This document shows, piece after piece, positions 40,610-49,413 of a stretch of 64,000 nt of DNA. Source of the DNA: Paenibacillus lautus NBRC 15380. GTDB taxonomy: Bacteria > Bacillota > Bacilli > Paenibacillales > Paenibacillaceae. The notes under the pieces are model-generated. The model saw only the letters and a program-made list of their open reading frames with translations. It was not told where the DNA came from and made no database searches. The stretch is from positions 16,494 to 80,493 of the forward strand of contig NZ_BIMF01000025.1 of the NCBI RefSeq assembly GCF_004000945.1, written 5' to 3'. A program made the position numbers and the translations under genes. Every line of letters begins with the position of its first letter. Position 1 is the stretch's first letter.

Positions 40610-42160
40610 ATGTTCAATGTGCTTCTGGTGGATGATGAACCATGGGTCTTGGAGGGACTGAGAACGATGATCGACTGGGACCGGTTTGGATTTCAAATAT
40701 GCGGAGAAGCCCTGAGCGCTACGGAAGCGCTAAAGTTAATGGAACAGTTGAAACCCGAATTGGTGATGACGGATATCCACATGCCTGTCCTGAATGGCCT
40801 GGAATTGATTGAGCACAGCAATCGGACACTGCCTCATCCTCCAAAATTCGTTATTCTGAGCGGATATGATGATTTTGGATACGCGCATATCGCCATGCGC
40901 CAACGGGTCGCCGAGTATTTGCTGAAACCGATCGACGACGAGGAGATCGAGGCTCTGCTCGTCAAGCTCAGCCGCGAGATCCGTGACGAGTTTGAAACGG
41001 AACGCAGCTTTCGGCAGAAGGCGGGACTTGCCGTCCATTATTTATTGAACCGGTTAATCCGTGAGGGGGTTAACGTCGATTTAGCGGACCAAGCCTGCAA
41101 AGCGATGCAAATCCAGGGTGAGCCGCTGCTGCAGTGCCTATTGATTGAACCGGCGGGGGGGTTCGGGGGGAGCGTGGATTGGATCGACTGGATGGCGGAG
41201 AATGGACCCCAAGGCTTGCTGGGCTGCTTCCAGGACGACAGCGGGAGCATGGGACTGGTGCTTCGTGTGGAGCATTCGACTCCGGATGATGTTATGGAGA
41301 CCGCGCTTCAATTGCAGTATGCTCTGGCCCGGGAGTTTGAAGAACCGGTAATCGTAGCGTTGAGCGGCACGGGGGCAGGAGTTCAGGCAATCGGAGAGCT
41401 TTACAGGCAAAGCGCGGATGTACGCGATGATAAACGGAGCCAAGGCAGAAGTGGCGTGTTTTGTTATCAAGAATTAAGGAGAGTCCAGCACCTCCGGGGA
41501 CTCCCCATCGGATGGATAGACGAATTACTTTCCGTGATCATGTCGGGGGAGCATGCATCCATCGAGTCATGCTTGGCGCGAATTTTTGCAGCCATGACCG
41601 ATCACCTGCCCCGCCTTCGGGCTGTTCAAGCCGATGTGGCCGATCTGGAGCTGAAGCTGTGCCGCAGGATCGCGGAGATGAATGGAGATCCGGATCTTTT
41701 CATGAACCGGCTGCAAGGGGAGCTTGGACATCTGGGCGATGCTTGCTATTGTGCAGCGTTAAAGAATTATATGGGGCTGCTCTCGTTCGAGGCTGCTTCG
41801 GAGCTGGCCGAGTTAGGCAAGCTTAACGAGCACAACACCATTTTTCAAGTGATTCAGTATGTCGACCGGGAGTACCGGAGCAAGCTGCAGCTTCAGGATT
41901 TGGCACGACATTTTCATATGAACGCCACCTATTTGGGACAGCTGTTCAAGAAGCATGCAGGCAAGCCGTTCAAGGAATACCTGAATGACAAACGGATCGA
42001 GGAGGCCAAGCTGCTGCTGAAGCGGAGCGGAATGAAGGTTTCCGAGGTTGCGTTACATGTCGGGTTCCCGAACGCGGACTATTTTATCCATAAGTTTAAG
42101 CTGACAACCGGGATGCTGCCCTCGAATTACAAGAATCATGTTGAAAGCAAGCTGCGCTAA
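40610..42160 (+). CDS. System C response regulator 1, AraC type
   Basis: The 516-aa protein has an intact receiver domain ('VLLVDDEPWVLEGL', D55 in 'LVMTDIHMPVLNGLE', Lys in 'EYLLKPI'), a middle region, and an AraC domain ('QDLARHFHMNATYLGQLFKK', 'VSEVALHVGFPNADYFIHKF'). AGGGGGACAAGG precedes the ATG. It is followed by the kinase after 17 bases, which in turn is followed by a second response regulator, an unusual RR-HK-RR order. Confidence 0.94.
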   Translation: MFNVLLVDDEPWVLEGLRTMIDWDRFGFQICGEALSATEALKLMEQLKPELVMTDIHMPVLNGLELIEHSNRTLPHPPKFVILSGYDDFGYAHIAMRQRVAEYLLKPIDDEEIEALLVKLSREIRDEFETERSFRQKAGLAVHYLLNRLIREGVNVDLADQACKAMQIQGEPLLQCLLIEPAGGFGGSVDWIDWMAENGPQGLLGCFQDDSGSMGLVLRVEHSTPDDVMETALQLQYALAREFEEPVIVALSGTGAGVQAIGELYRQSADVRDDKRSQGRSGVFCYQELRRVQHLRGLPIGWIDELLSVIMSGEHASIESCLARIFAAMTDHLPRLRAVQADVADLELKLCRRIAEMNGDPDLFMNRLQGELGHLGDACYCAALKNYMGLLSFEAASELAELGKLNEHNTIFQVIQYVDREYRSKLQLQDLARHFHMNATYLGQLFKKHAGKPFKEYLNDKRIEEAKLLLKRSGMKVSEVALHVGFPNADYFIHKFKLTTGMLPSNYKNHVESKLR

Positions 42161-42177
42161 ACCGGGAGGGTGCCTTC

Positions 42178-44022
42178 ATGAAGAGGATGTTCAGGCTGGG
42201 GAATTTCGTGAACGATATTCCGCTAAAAACTAAATTTTTTCTTATATTTGTCATTGGGGTACTGCTGCCTATTCTGGTGGTCAACCTCATCTTTATGGAT
42301 CGGATGTCGGAGCTGATCCGGGAGAGAGAGGAGCAGAACCTCGATATATCGATGGAGCGGGCTAGGAAGGATATTCATAATTTTATCGACGGCGGGGTGG
42401 CTGTAAGTCATGCGCTGAGCACGGATAAGACCCTTTACGAAATGCTCGACCGTGAATATGAGTCCCAGTTGGACTTCTACGAGACCTTTGATGAACAGCT
42501 AAGAAATCGGGTAACCAGCTACATTCCGGTTAACAACCAGATTCAGCGGATTAGCATTTTTACCGAGAATTCCACCATTGTGTCTGGCGGCAACTACCAT
42601 GCGATCACCGATGACGTGCTCGAGAGCGATTGGTATGCGTTGTGGAGCAGCTCGGATAACCCGGTTCTGGTGGCGGCGTACAGGGCGACGGAGGCAAACA
42701 ACTCGGCTTCGACGGTCCCGTATTTAAGCGTAATTGAGAAGATGGATTATTTTGATAGCTATGCCACCTATAAGAAACTGCTGCGGATCGATATCGATCT
42801 TAGCAAGATTTATGACGTTATTATGCGGGAACGCGATTACCTCGATATGTATTTGGTGAACGAGAACAACGAGGTGATTATGTCGGCCAGCAGCGGTTAT
42901 GAGAGAGGGAAGTACAGCGCTTATCCGAAGTTTGATCTCGAGCAATACGATGAAGCGGATCGGCACGTGTTCTCGATCGGAACGGCGAGGTACGTGAAGG
43001 GGTGGAAGCTGATCGGCATCACCCGGGGCAGCAGAATCACGAGCGCCATGCTGGATATGCAGCTGTTTACGGTAGCATTGGCAGCGGTTGTCACGCTGGT
43101 TGCGGCGGTTTTCATTACGGTCATGCTCAGATCCTACAATTACCGGGTGAAGCGTTTGTCGCGTCATATGCAGAAGGTGAGCAACGAGAAATTCGACCTG
43201 ATTGAAATTGACGAGGGCCGGGACGAAATCGGCGGACTCATCCGGAATTTCAATCAGATGACAACGAAGATGAATTCCCTGATCAACAATGTGTACAAGC
43301 TGGAGATTCAGAAGAAGAATCTGGAGATGGAGCGGGTTCGGGCTGAATTGAACTTTTTGCAGAGCCAGATGAATCCCCACTTTCTGTTCAATACCCTGAA
43401 TGCGATATTGGTGGTCTGCACCAAGAACTGTTACACGGATGTGACCGATATTATCAAAAGCTTGTCCAAGCTGCTCCGCAGACTGCTGAGCTGGAGAGAG
43501 GATCTGGTCTCGGTCGAGGAGGAAATTCGGTTTATCGAAATGTATCTCAAAATCGAAAAGTTCCGGTTTCGGGATAAATTCGAATACAGGTTTGATATCG
43601 ATATGGAAGCGCTTCATTATAAAATTCCGAAAATGAGCATCCAGCCGCTCGTTGAGAATGCTTGCAAATATGGCCTGCAGACGATGGATGAAGCGGGGCT
43701 GGTGACCATAAGCGCTTCGGTTGCCCGTGATTATCTTTGCATCGTCATTACGGATAACGGCAAAGGCATCGAGCAAGGCAAGCTTCGGGACATTATCCTC
43801 TCAGTCCGTAACGAGCAGTTCTCGGGAAACAGTTTTGGCATTCGGAACGTATATCGGCGGCTGGAGCTGTACTACGACGATCATGTCATATTCAACATTA
43901 CCAGCACGCCGAATCAAGGGACAACCGTTTCATTCGAGATTCCGATCCGGCTGCTGGAGTTTCGGGAGTTAGAAGGCGGAGAGGGGGAGAATCATGCGAT
44001 TCAAAGTGCTGTTGATCGATGA
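42178..44022 (+). CDS. System C sensor histidine kinase (YesM family)
   Basis: The 614-aa kinase has a first membrane helix near 17-38 ('FFLIFVIGVLLPILVVNLIF'), an extracellular domain, a second helix near 294-318, a HAMP linker, phospho-acceptor H401 in 'QSQMNPHFLFNTLNAI', and an ATPase domain ('IQPLVENACKYGLQ', 'ITDNGKGI', 'SFGIRNVYRRLEL'). GGGAGGG precedes the ATG. The second response regulator begins within its last 29 bases. It may phosphorylate both regulators. Confidence 0.94.
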   Translation: MKRMFRLGNFVNDIPLKTKFFLIFVIGVLLPILVVNLIFMDRMSELIREREEQNLDISMERARKDIHNFIDGGVAVSHALSTDKTLYEMLDREYESQLDFYETFDEQLRNRVTSYIPVNNQIQRISIFTENSTIVSGGNYHAITDDVLESDWYALWSSSDNPVLVAAYRATEANNSASTVPYLSVIEKMDYFDSYATYKKLLRIDIDLSKIYDVIMRERDYLDMYLVNENNEVIMSASSGYERGKYSAYPKFDLEQYDEADRHVFSIGTARYVKGWKLIGITRGSRITSAMLDMQLFTVALAAVVTLVAAVFITVMLRSYNYRVKRLSRHMQKVSNEKFDLIEIDEGRDEIGGLIRNFNQMTTKMNSLINNVYKLEIQKKNLEMERVRAELNFLQSQMNPHFLFNTLNAILVVCTKNCYTDVTDIIKSLSKLLRRLLSWREDLVSVEEEIRFIEMYLKIEKFRFRDKFEYRFDIDMEALHYKIPKMSIQPLVENACKYGLQTMDEAGLVTISASVARDYLCIVITDNGKGIEQGKLRDIILSVRNEQFSGNSFGIRNVYRRLELYYDDHVIFNITSTPNQGTTVSFEIPIRLLEFRELEGGEGENHAIQSAVDR

Positions 44023-45523
44023 CGAACCCGGTGCGCTGGAAGGGTTGGCGCTGTGGATCGATTGGGAACGATTGGGGTTTAGCGTCTGCGGAACCGCCGG
44101 CAGCGGGGTGGAGGGCTTGGAGATGATCCGCGAGCTTGCGCCGGATTTGGTCATTACGGATGTGAATATGCCGCTCATGGACGGGCTGCAGATGATTGAA
44201 ACGTGGCAGCAGTTTCATGGCAGCGGCGTAAAGTTTGCCATCATGAGCGGCTACAGCGAATTTGAATATGCAAGGAAGGCTTTGCGTCATGGCATCCATC
44301 ACTACATGTTGAAGCCCATTATCGCGGAAGAAGCCGAGGAGGAGCTGGGCAAGATTCATGAAGAGCTGATGGAGGAGCAGCGCCGACTAGGCCTGGACGC
44401 GATTGCCATCAGGGAAGAGGCTGTTTCGCTGATCAAGCTAGCGATGCTGGAAAAACCGCTTCAGGCTGGCGGACTGGCGAAGCTTCAGACTTTATCCGCC
44501 GTCCATCAAGAGTGGAACGTGTGTCTCATTCAGGCTGATCCCTTCTTGTTTTCAGACGTCAGGGAAACCGTTAGCCGATGGTCCGCCCAGGCCGAATCGG
44601 AGTATGTCATCGATTTGGAACCGAACCGGCTTGGTTTGGTGTTCGGATATTCTCCTGGCCGAGGGAGCGAATCTTCCGGCACGATCTGCGAGCTGCTCTA
44701 CCGTTATGCAGGACGGCGGCTGTTTATGGCTGTAGGAGAAGGGGAACAGTCTCTTGCGAAGATCCGTCGTTGCTACGAGACCGCCAACGAAGCCATCGAG
44801 CATCAATTTTACGATACGGAATATGGCGGGATGATTTTCTATGAGGAGGTAAGGGATCGGCCGCTTCATTATCATTATCCCACAAGCCTGATGGATGAGG
44901 TCATCAGGTCCGCGGAGCTCCTCGATAAGAAGGAATTCCGTGAGGCTGTTCAATTGGTTGCATCCACGTTTCGGGAACAGCGCATCGCGCCGGGAATCGT
45001 GAAAAAAATGGTCATTCATGCTCTATATAAGATCATGGGTTTGGCGAAGGAGACGGAAGATGCGGAAGCCCGAATCCTGGCAGCCAAATCCAATGCCGCC
45101 GGACTAACGGACGGAACCTACCATCTGGACGATTTGATGGCGGAGCTGTTACGGTGCGGGGAAGAGTGCATGGACCTTCTTCTCCTGGAGCAAGCCCGGC
45201 AATCGCAAGGCTTAATCCACGAGATTAATGGCTATATTCGGCTGCACTACCGGGAGAATCTGACCATCAAGCGGTTGGCGGAGCTCTTTTATCTGCATCC
45301 CGTCTATCTCGGCCAGCTGCTGATGCGAAAGAACGGGATCGGCTTTAACGAGCTCATACATAATTTGCGGATTGATGAAGCGGTCGCGCTGCTGAAGCAG
45401 AGCAAGCTGAAGAACAGCGAGATTGCGGAAAAGGTCGGTTACAGCCATTACAACCAATTCCTTAAGCATTTCGATAAAAGATGGGGCATGTCGCCGAATG
45501 AATTCAAGAACCGGATGTTCTAA
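43994..45523 (+). CDS. System C response regulator 2, AraC type
   Basis: The 509-aa protein has an intact receiver domain ('VLLIDDEPGALEGLALWIDW', D56 in 'LVITDVNMPLMDG', Lys in 'HYMLKPI') and an AraC domain ('LTIKRLAELFYLHPVYLGQL', 'NSEIAEKVGYSHYNQFLKHF'). It overlaps the kinase gene. It shares the fold and length of the regulator at 40610-42160, and both keep the phosphorylation site, so neither looks like a dead copy. Confidence 0.94.
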   Translation: MRFKVLLIDDEPGALEGLALWIDWERLGFSVCGTAGSGVEGLEMIRELAPDLVITDVNMPLMDGLQMIETWQQFHGSGVKFAIMSGYSEFEYARKALRHGIHHYMLKPIIAEEAEEELGKIHEELMEEQRRLGLDAIAIREEAVSLIKLAMLEKPLQAGGLAKLQTLSAVHQEWNVCLIQADPFLFSDVRETVSRWSAQAESEYVIDLEPNRLGLVFGYSPGRGSESSGTICELLYRYAGRRLFMAVGEGEQSLAKIRRCYETANEAIEHQFYDTEYGGMIFYEEVRDRPLHYHYPTSLMDEVIRSAELLDKKEFREAVQLVASTFREQRIAPGIVKKMVIHALYKIMGLAKETEDAEARILAAKSNAAGLTDGTYHLDDLMAELLRCGEECMDLLLLEQARQSQGLIHEINGYIRLHYRENLTIKRLAELFYLHPVYLGQLLMRKNGIGFNELIHNLRIDEAVALLKQSKLKNSEIAEKVGYSHYNQFLKHFDKRWGMSPNEFKNRMF

Positions 45524-45565
45524 AGTTTTTAAGGTTAATGCTTTAATTCCAGTATAGTCCGTATT

Positions 45566-45579
45566 TGAAAGCGCTTTTA
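45566..45579 (+). promoter_or_regulatory. Candidate cre site ahead of system C binding-protein gene
   Basis: TGAAAGCGCTTTTA contains the perfect palindrome AAAGCGCTTT and fits the short cre consensus TGWAANCGNTNWCA with one mismatch, 72 bases before the lipoprotein start. Confidence 0.55.
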
Positions 45580-45650
45580 CAATATAGATAGGTTACATGC
45601 AAGGCCGTTGATCACCAGCGGTGTAACCACATTATGACGGAGGTGCTTTT

Positions 45651-47348
45651 ATGGGGGGGAAGACAAAATCATGGCTTCGGCTCAGCACGACGTTGCTGTT
45701 GTCGCTTTGCATCGTCCTTACGGGCTGCGGGGGCGGAAACGGGAATAGCAGGGCCCAGCCGGAACCAAAGGACTCCGCGGAACAAACAACACCCGGGACG
45801 GACGGGAATAAGGTCGAACCATTCGAGGTAAGCGTTTTTATTGGGGAGGCTGGGCAGCAGCCGACGCCGGATAACAAAATCTATAAGAAAATCAAGGATG
45901 AGCTCGGCGCCACCTTCAACTTTGAATTTCTGGCCGGCGATATCAATCAGAAACTGGGCGTTATGATTGCCGGTTCCGATTATCCGGATATGATGACCGG
46001 AAATACGAAGCTTACGGCGGCCGGTGCCTATATTCCGCTGGAAGATTTGATTGAGGAGCATGCTCCCAATTTGAAAAAGCATTATGAAGACTATTGGAAC
46101 ATGATGAAAGACCCGAATGACGGCCATATCTATATTCTTCCGAACTACGGAGTCTTCAACGGGAAGCTGAACAGCACCTGGTATTCGGGACCGGCATTCT
46201 GGATTCAGAAGGCGGTGCTGGAGGAGTTCGGTTATCCAAAGGTCAAGACGCTGGACGCGTATTTTGATCTGATCTCCAAGTATAAGGAGAAATACCCGAC
46301 CATTGACGGCAGCCCGACGATCGGGTTCGAAATCCTGAATTACGACTGGAGAAACTGGGGGTTGTTCAACGCCCCGCAGCATTTGATCGGACATCCGAAC
46401 GATGGAGGTGTCGTAGTTAAGGATGGCGTTGCCGAGGTATTTGCCAACAAGGATTATGCTAAGCAGTACTACCAGAAGCTGAACGAGATGAATGCACAGG
46501 GACTGATCGACAAAGAGACCTTCGTGCAAAACTATGACCAGTATCTTGCCAAGCTGTCCAGCGGTACGGTGCTGGGGATGTTCGATCAGCACTGGAACTT
46601 CCAAAACGCCGAGAACTCCCTGATTACGCAGGGCAAGGATGAACGAACGTATGTCGGCCTTCCGCTGGTTTACGACGAGAGCATCAAGGACCATTATCGC
46701 GACCGCGGGCCGCTCAACCTGAATAATGGCTTCGGCATCAGCGTGAACGCCAAGGATCCGGTCAAAATCCTGAAGCTGCTCGACACCTTGATTACGGAGG
46801 ATTGGCAGAAGGTATTGAGCTGGGGAATCGAGGGCGAGGATTACATCGTGAATGACGAAGGCCGTTTTATGAAAACGCAGGAGCAGCGTGATGCGTTTAC
46901 GGACGGGACCTGGAAGCTGGCGAACAAAGCGGATGCCTTCTTCGGCTTCGCACCGAAAATCGAAGGAAGCTACAGCGACGGCAACGCGACGGATGCGGCG
47001 GCTCAGCCTGAGGAGTATAAAGCCGGCCTGAAGGAATACGACAAGAAGTTCCTTGAAGCTTACGGCTTTGACAGCTACGTGGACTTCTTCAGCGAGCCGC
47101 CGGAGAACGAGGTGGCATACCCGGCATGGACCATCGATTTGGTAGAAGGATCGGAAGCGAAGGTGGTCAACACGAAGCTGAATGACCTGTCTACCAAATT
47201 CCTGCCTAAGGCCATCCTGGCCAAACCGGCTGATTTCGAATCGGCTTGGAGCGAGTATACGGCCGAGATCGGAAAAATCAACATTAAAGCTTATGAAGAT
47301 CGGATTAACGAACAGATCCAATGGAGAATCGACAATTGGAGCAAATAA
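45651..47348 (+). CDS. System C oligosaccharide-binding lipoprotein (LplA type)
   Basis: The 565-aa protein has a lipoprotein signal ending 'IVLTGCGGG' and a long solute-binding fold of the LplA type ('FEVSVFIGEAGQQPTPDNK', 'MIAGSDYPDMMTG', 'AYIPLEDLIEEHAPNLKK', 'FGISVNAKDPVKILKLLDT'). At over 550 residues it is longer than the system A and B binding proteins, as usual for binding proteins of large oligosaccharides. GGAGGT lies 6 bases before the ATG. With the xylanase gene downstream, xylo-oligosaccharides or aldouronates are the likely ligands (inference). Confidence 0.94.
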   Translation: MGGKTKSWLRLSTTLLLSLCIVLTGCGGGNGNSRAQPEPKDSAEQTTPGTDGNKVEPFEVSVFIGEAGQQPTPDNKIYKKIKDELGATFNFEFLAGDINQKLGVMIAGSDYPDMMTGNTKLTAAGAYIPLEDLIEEHAPNLKKHYEDYWNMMKDPNDGHIYILPNYGVFNGKLNSTWYSGPAFWIQKAVLEEFGYPKVKTLDAYFDLISKYKEKYPTIDGSPTIGFEILNYDWRNWGLFNAPQHLIGHPNDGGVVVKDGVAEVFANKDYAKQYYQKLNEMNAQGLIDKETFVQNYDQYLAKLSSGTVLGMFDQHWNFQNAENSLITQGKDERTYVGLPLVYDESIKDHYRDRGPLNLNNGFGISVNAKDPVKILKLLDTLITEDWQKVLSWGIEGEDYIVNDEGRFMKTQEQRDAFTDGTWKLANKADAFFGFAPKIEGSYSDGNATDAAAQPEEYKAGLKEYDKKFLEAYGFDSYVDFFSEPPENEVAYPAWTIDLVEGSEAKVVNTKLNDLSTKFLPKAILAKPADFESAWSEYTAEIGKINIKAYEDRINEQIQWRIDNWSK

Positions 47349-47428
47349 ACGGTTGAAGATCAGGGTGGAAGGCGAGCTGTTGGCCTTCCACTTTCTAAAA
47401 TTAAGGTTGGTGGGGAGAGCAGCTTGAT

Positions 47429-48394
47429 ATGGATGAGACCTTAGCGAAAAAAAGAGCCGTCCGGCATCCCAAGAGGGGAAAGAAGCAGCCGATCACATGG
47501 ACCCTGATCAAAAATCAGAAGCAGCTGATCATGATGTCAGTCCCGTTGATGCTGTACATTATCCTGTTTGCCTATGTCCCCGTATGGGGCTGGACGATGG
47601 CCTTCCAGGATTACAAGCCGGCGAGGGACTTCGGGCAACAGACGTGGGTGGGGCTTAAGCACTTCAGGTTCCTGTTTACGGACGACAACTTCCTGCGCGT
47701 GCTGCGCAACACGGTAGGCATGAGTTTGATCAACCTCGTGCTTGGGTTTGTTACCGCCATTATTTTGGCGCTGCTGTTAAACGAAATCAAGAAAGTATTT
47801 TGGAAACGAACCGTTCAGACCATTTCATATTTGCCCCATTTCTTGTCCTGGATTATCGTAACGGGCATCGTGGCCACCTCGCTGGCCTCGGACGGCATCA
47901 TCAATGATCTGTTGATGAAGCTTCAGATCATCCAGGAACCGATTCTTTGGCTGAGCGAAGGAAAGTATTTCTGGGGCATCGTCGGGGGCTCCCATGTATG
48001 GAAAGAGGTGGGCTGGAACACCATCATCTATCTGGCTGCCATTGCTTCGATCGATCCTGCGCTTTACGAAGCCGCCGAAATCGACGGGGCCAGCCGCTAT
48101 CGCAAGATGCTCCACGTGACGCTTCCCGGCATCAAAGCAACCATCGTGATTTTGCTGATTATGTCCATCGGACATATTCTGGAAGCCGGATTCGAGGTGC
48201 AGTATCTGCTTGGCAACGGGCTCGTGGTGGACTGGGCGGAGACGATCGATATCTTCGTGCTGAAGTATGGAATTGCGCAGGGAAATTACTCGATGGCTAC
48301 GGCCGGCGGGATCTTTAAGACGGTGGTCAGCGTTACCATGCTGCTGCTCGCCAACTGGACCGCGAAGCGGCTTGGGGAAGAGAGGTTGTTATAG
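47429..48394 (+). CDS. System C ABC transporter permease 1 (LplB type)
   Basis: The 321-aa permease has a Lys-rich start, six helices and the EAA loop 'LYEAAEIDGASRYRKMLHVT'. 'AYVPVWGWTMAFQDYKPAR' near residue 45 is characteristic of LplB-like permeases. GGGGAG precedes the ATG. The second permease gene starts 3 bases after its stop codon. Confidence 0.94.
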   Translation: MDETLAKKRAVRHPKRGKKQPITWTLIKNQKQLIMMSVPLMLYIILFAYVPVWGWTMAFQDYKPARDFGQQTWVGLKHFRFLFTDDNFLRVLRNTVGMSLINLVLGFVTAIILALLLNEIKKVFWKRTVQTISYLPHFLSWIIVTGIVATSLASDGIINDLLMKLQIIQEPILWLSEGKYFWGIVGGSHVWKEVGWNTIIYLAAIASIDPALYEAAEIDGASRYRKMLHVTLPGIKATIVILLIMSIGHILEAGFEVQYLLGNGLVVDWAETIDIFVLKYGIAQGNYSMATAGGIFKTVVSVTMLLLANWTAKRLGEERLL

Positions 48395-48396
48395 AC

Positions 48397-49356
48397 ATGG
48401 GAAATCAGCAGCTCAGCCCGCAGAATGCGGCAAACGCTCCCTTGAAGAAAGATATCGTCCGAACGCGCGTGGAGCCGGTTTTATTCAATACGTTTAACAC
48501 CGTATTTATGATCTTTCTGGTGATCGTGACGTTGTACCCGTTCCTGAACACGATTGCGGTGTCGTTCAATGCGGGGAACGATACGATCCGCGGCGGAATC
48601 TATCTGCTCCCGAGAGAGTGGACGCTGCAAAATTACAAGGCGGTATTCGCTTCCGGGACGATTTATGACGCATTCTGGATCACCGTGGCAAGAACCGTTC
48701 TCTCCACCGTTCTGAATATCTTCCTGACGACGATGCTGGCCTACACGTTAAGCCGGCGCGAATACGCCTTCCGCAAGCCGATTACGCTGGTGTTTGTATT
48801 AACGATGTACTTTAACGCAGGTTTGATCCCGGGTTATTTCCTGATCAAGGATTTGAATTTGCTGAACAGCTTTTGGGTATACATCCTGCCGTCCATGGTG
48901 AGTGCGTTCAACCTGATTGTGATCCGCACCTACATCGGCACCCTTCCCGAAAGCCTGGTTGAATCCGCAAGAATCGACGGCGCCGGGGATTTCAAAATCT
49001 TCATGCAGATCATCTTCCCGCTGTGCAAGCCGGTGCTTGCCACGATCGCGCTGTTTGTAGCGGTAGGCGCATGGAACACATGGTTTGACGCGTTTCTGTA
49101 TACGTCGTCTACGCAGAAGCTGAGCACGCTGCAGTACGAGCTCATGAAACTGCTGTCGTCGAGCATGAATTCCAACAGCAATCCGAATGTGGCCGCTGGC
49201 GCAGGCATGACCCAGGATTCTGCCGCCGCCATGGTAACGCCGTTGTCCATACGGGCGGCCGTAACGGTTGTAGCTTCCGTTCCCATTCTGGTGGTATACC
49301 CGTTTCTGCAGAAATATTTCGTCGTCGGGTTGAACGTGGGCAGCGTCAAAGAATGA
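48397..49356 (+). CDS. System C ABC transporter permease 2 (YtcP type)
   Basis: The 319-aa permease has six helices, 'VTLYPFLNTIAVSFNAGNDT' near the start, the EAA loop 'LVESARIDGAGDFKIFMQI', and a C-terminal 'FVVGLNVGSVKE'. An extra ~25-residue Asn/Ala-rich insertion before the last helix ('SMNSNSNPNVAAGAGM') is typical of YtcP-like proteins. It is followed after 57 bases by the xylanase gene in the same direction with no terminator between, so one transcript is likely. Confidence 0.94.
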   Translation: MGNQQLSPQNAANAPLKKDIVRTRVEPVLFNTFNTVFMIFLVIVTLYPFLNTIAVSFNAGNDTIRGGIYLLPREWTLQNYKAVFASGTIYDAFWITVARTVLSTVLNIFLTTMLAYTLSRREYAFRKPITLVFVLTMYFNAGLIPGYFLIKDLNLLNSFWVYILPSMVSAFNLIVIRTYIGTLPESLVESARIDGAGDFKIFMQIIFPLCKPVLATIALFVAVGAWNTWFDAFLYTSSTQKLSTLQYELMKLLSSSMNSNSNPNVAAGAGMTQDSAAAMVTPLSIRAAVTVVASVPILVVYPFLQKYFVVGLNVGSVKE

Positions 49357-49413
49357 CCAAGGTTTCGCTAGAGGACAGACCATAAATGCAACCGATGAGG
49401 AGGCAAGTATTCC

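Noticed and set aside
45669..47321. A 550-codon open frame on the minus strand
   Set aside because: It lies fully antisense to the system C binding protein, has no ribosome site, and its peptide looks like a codon-bias shadow rich in Arg, Leu and Ile without domain motifs.
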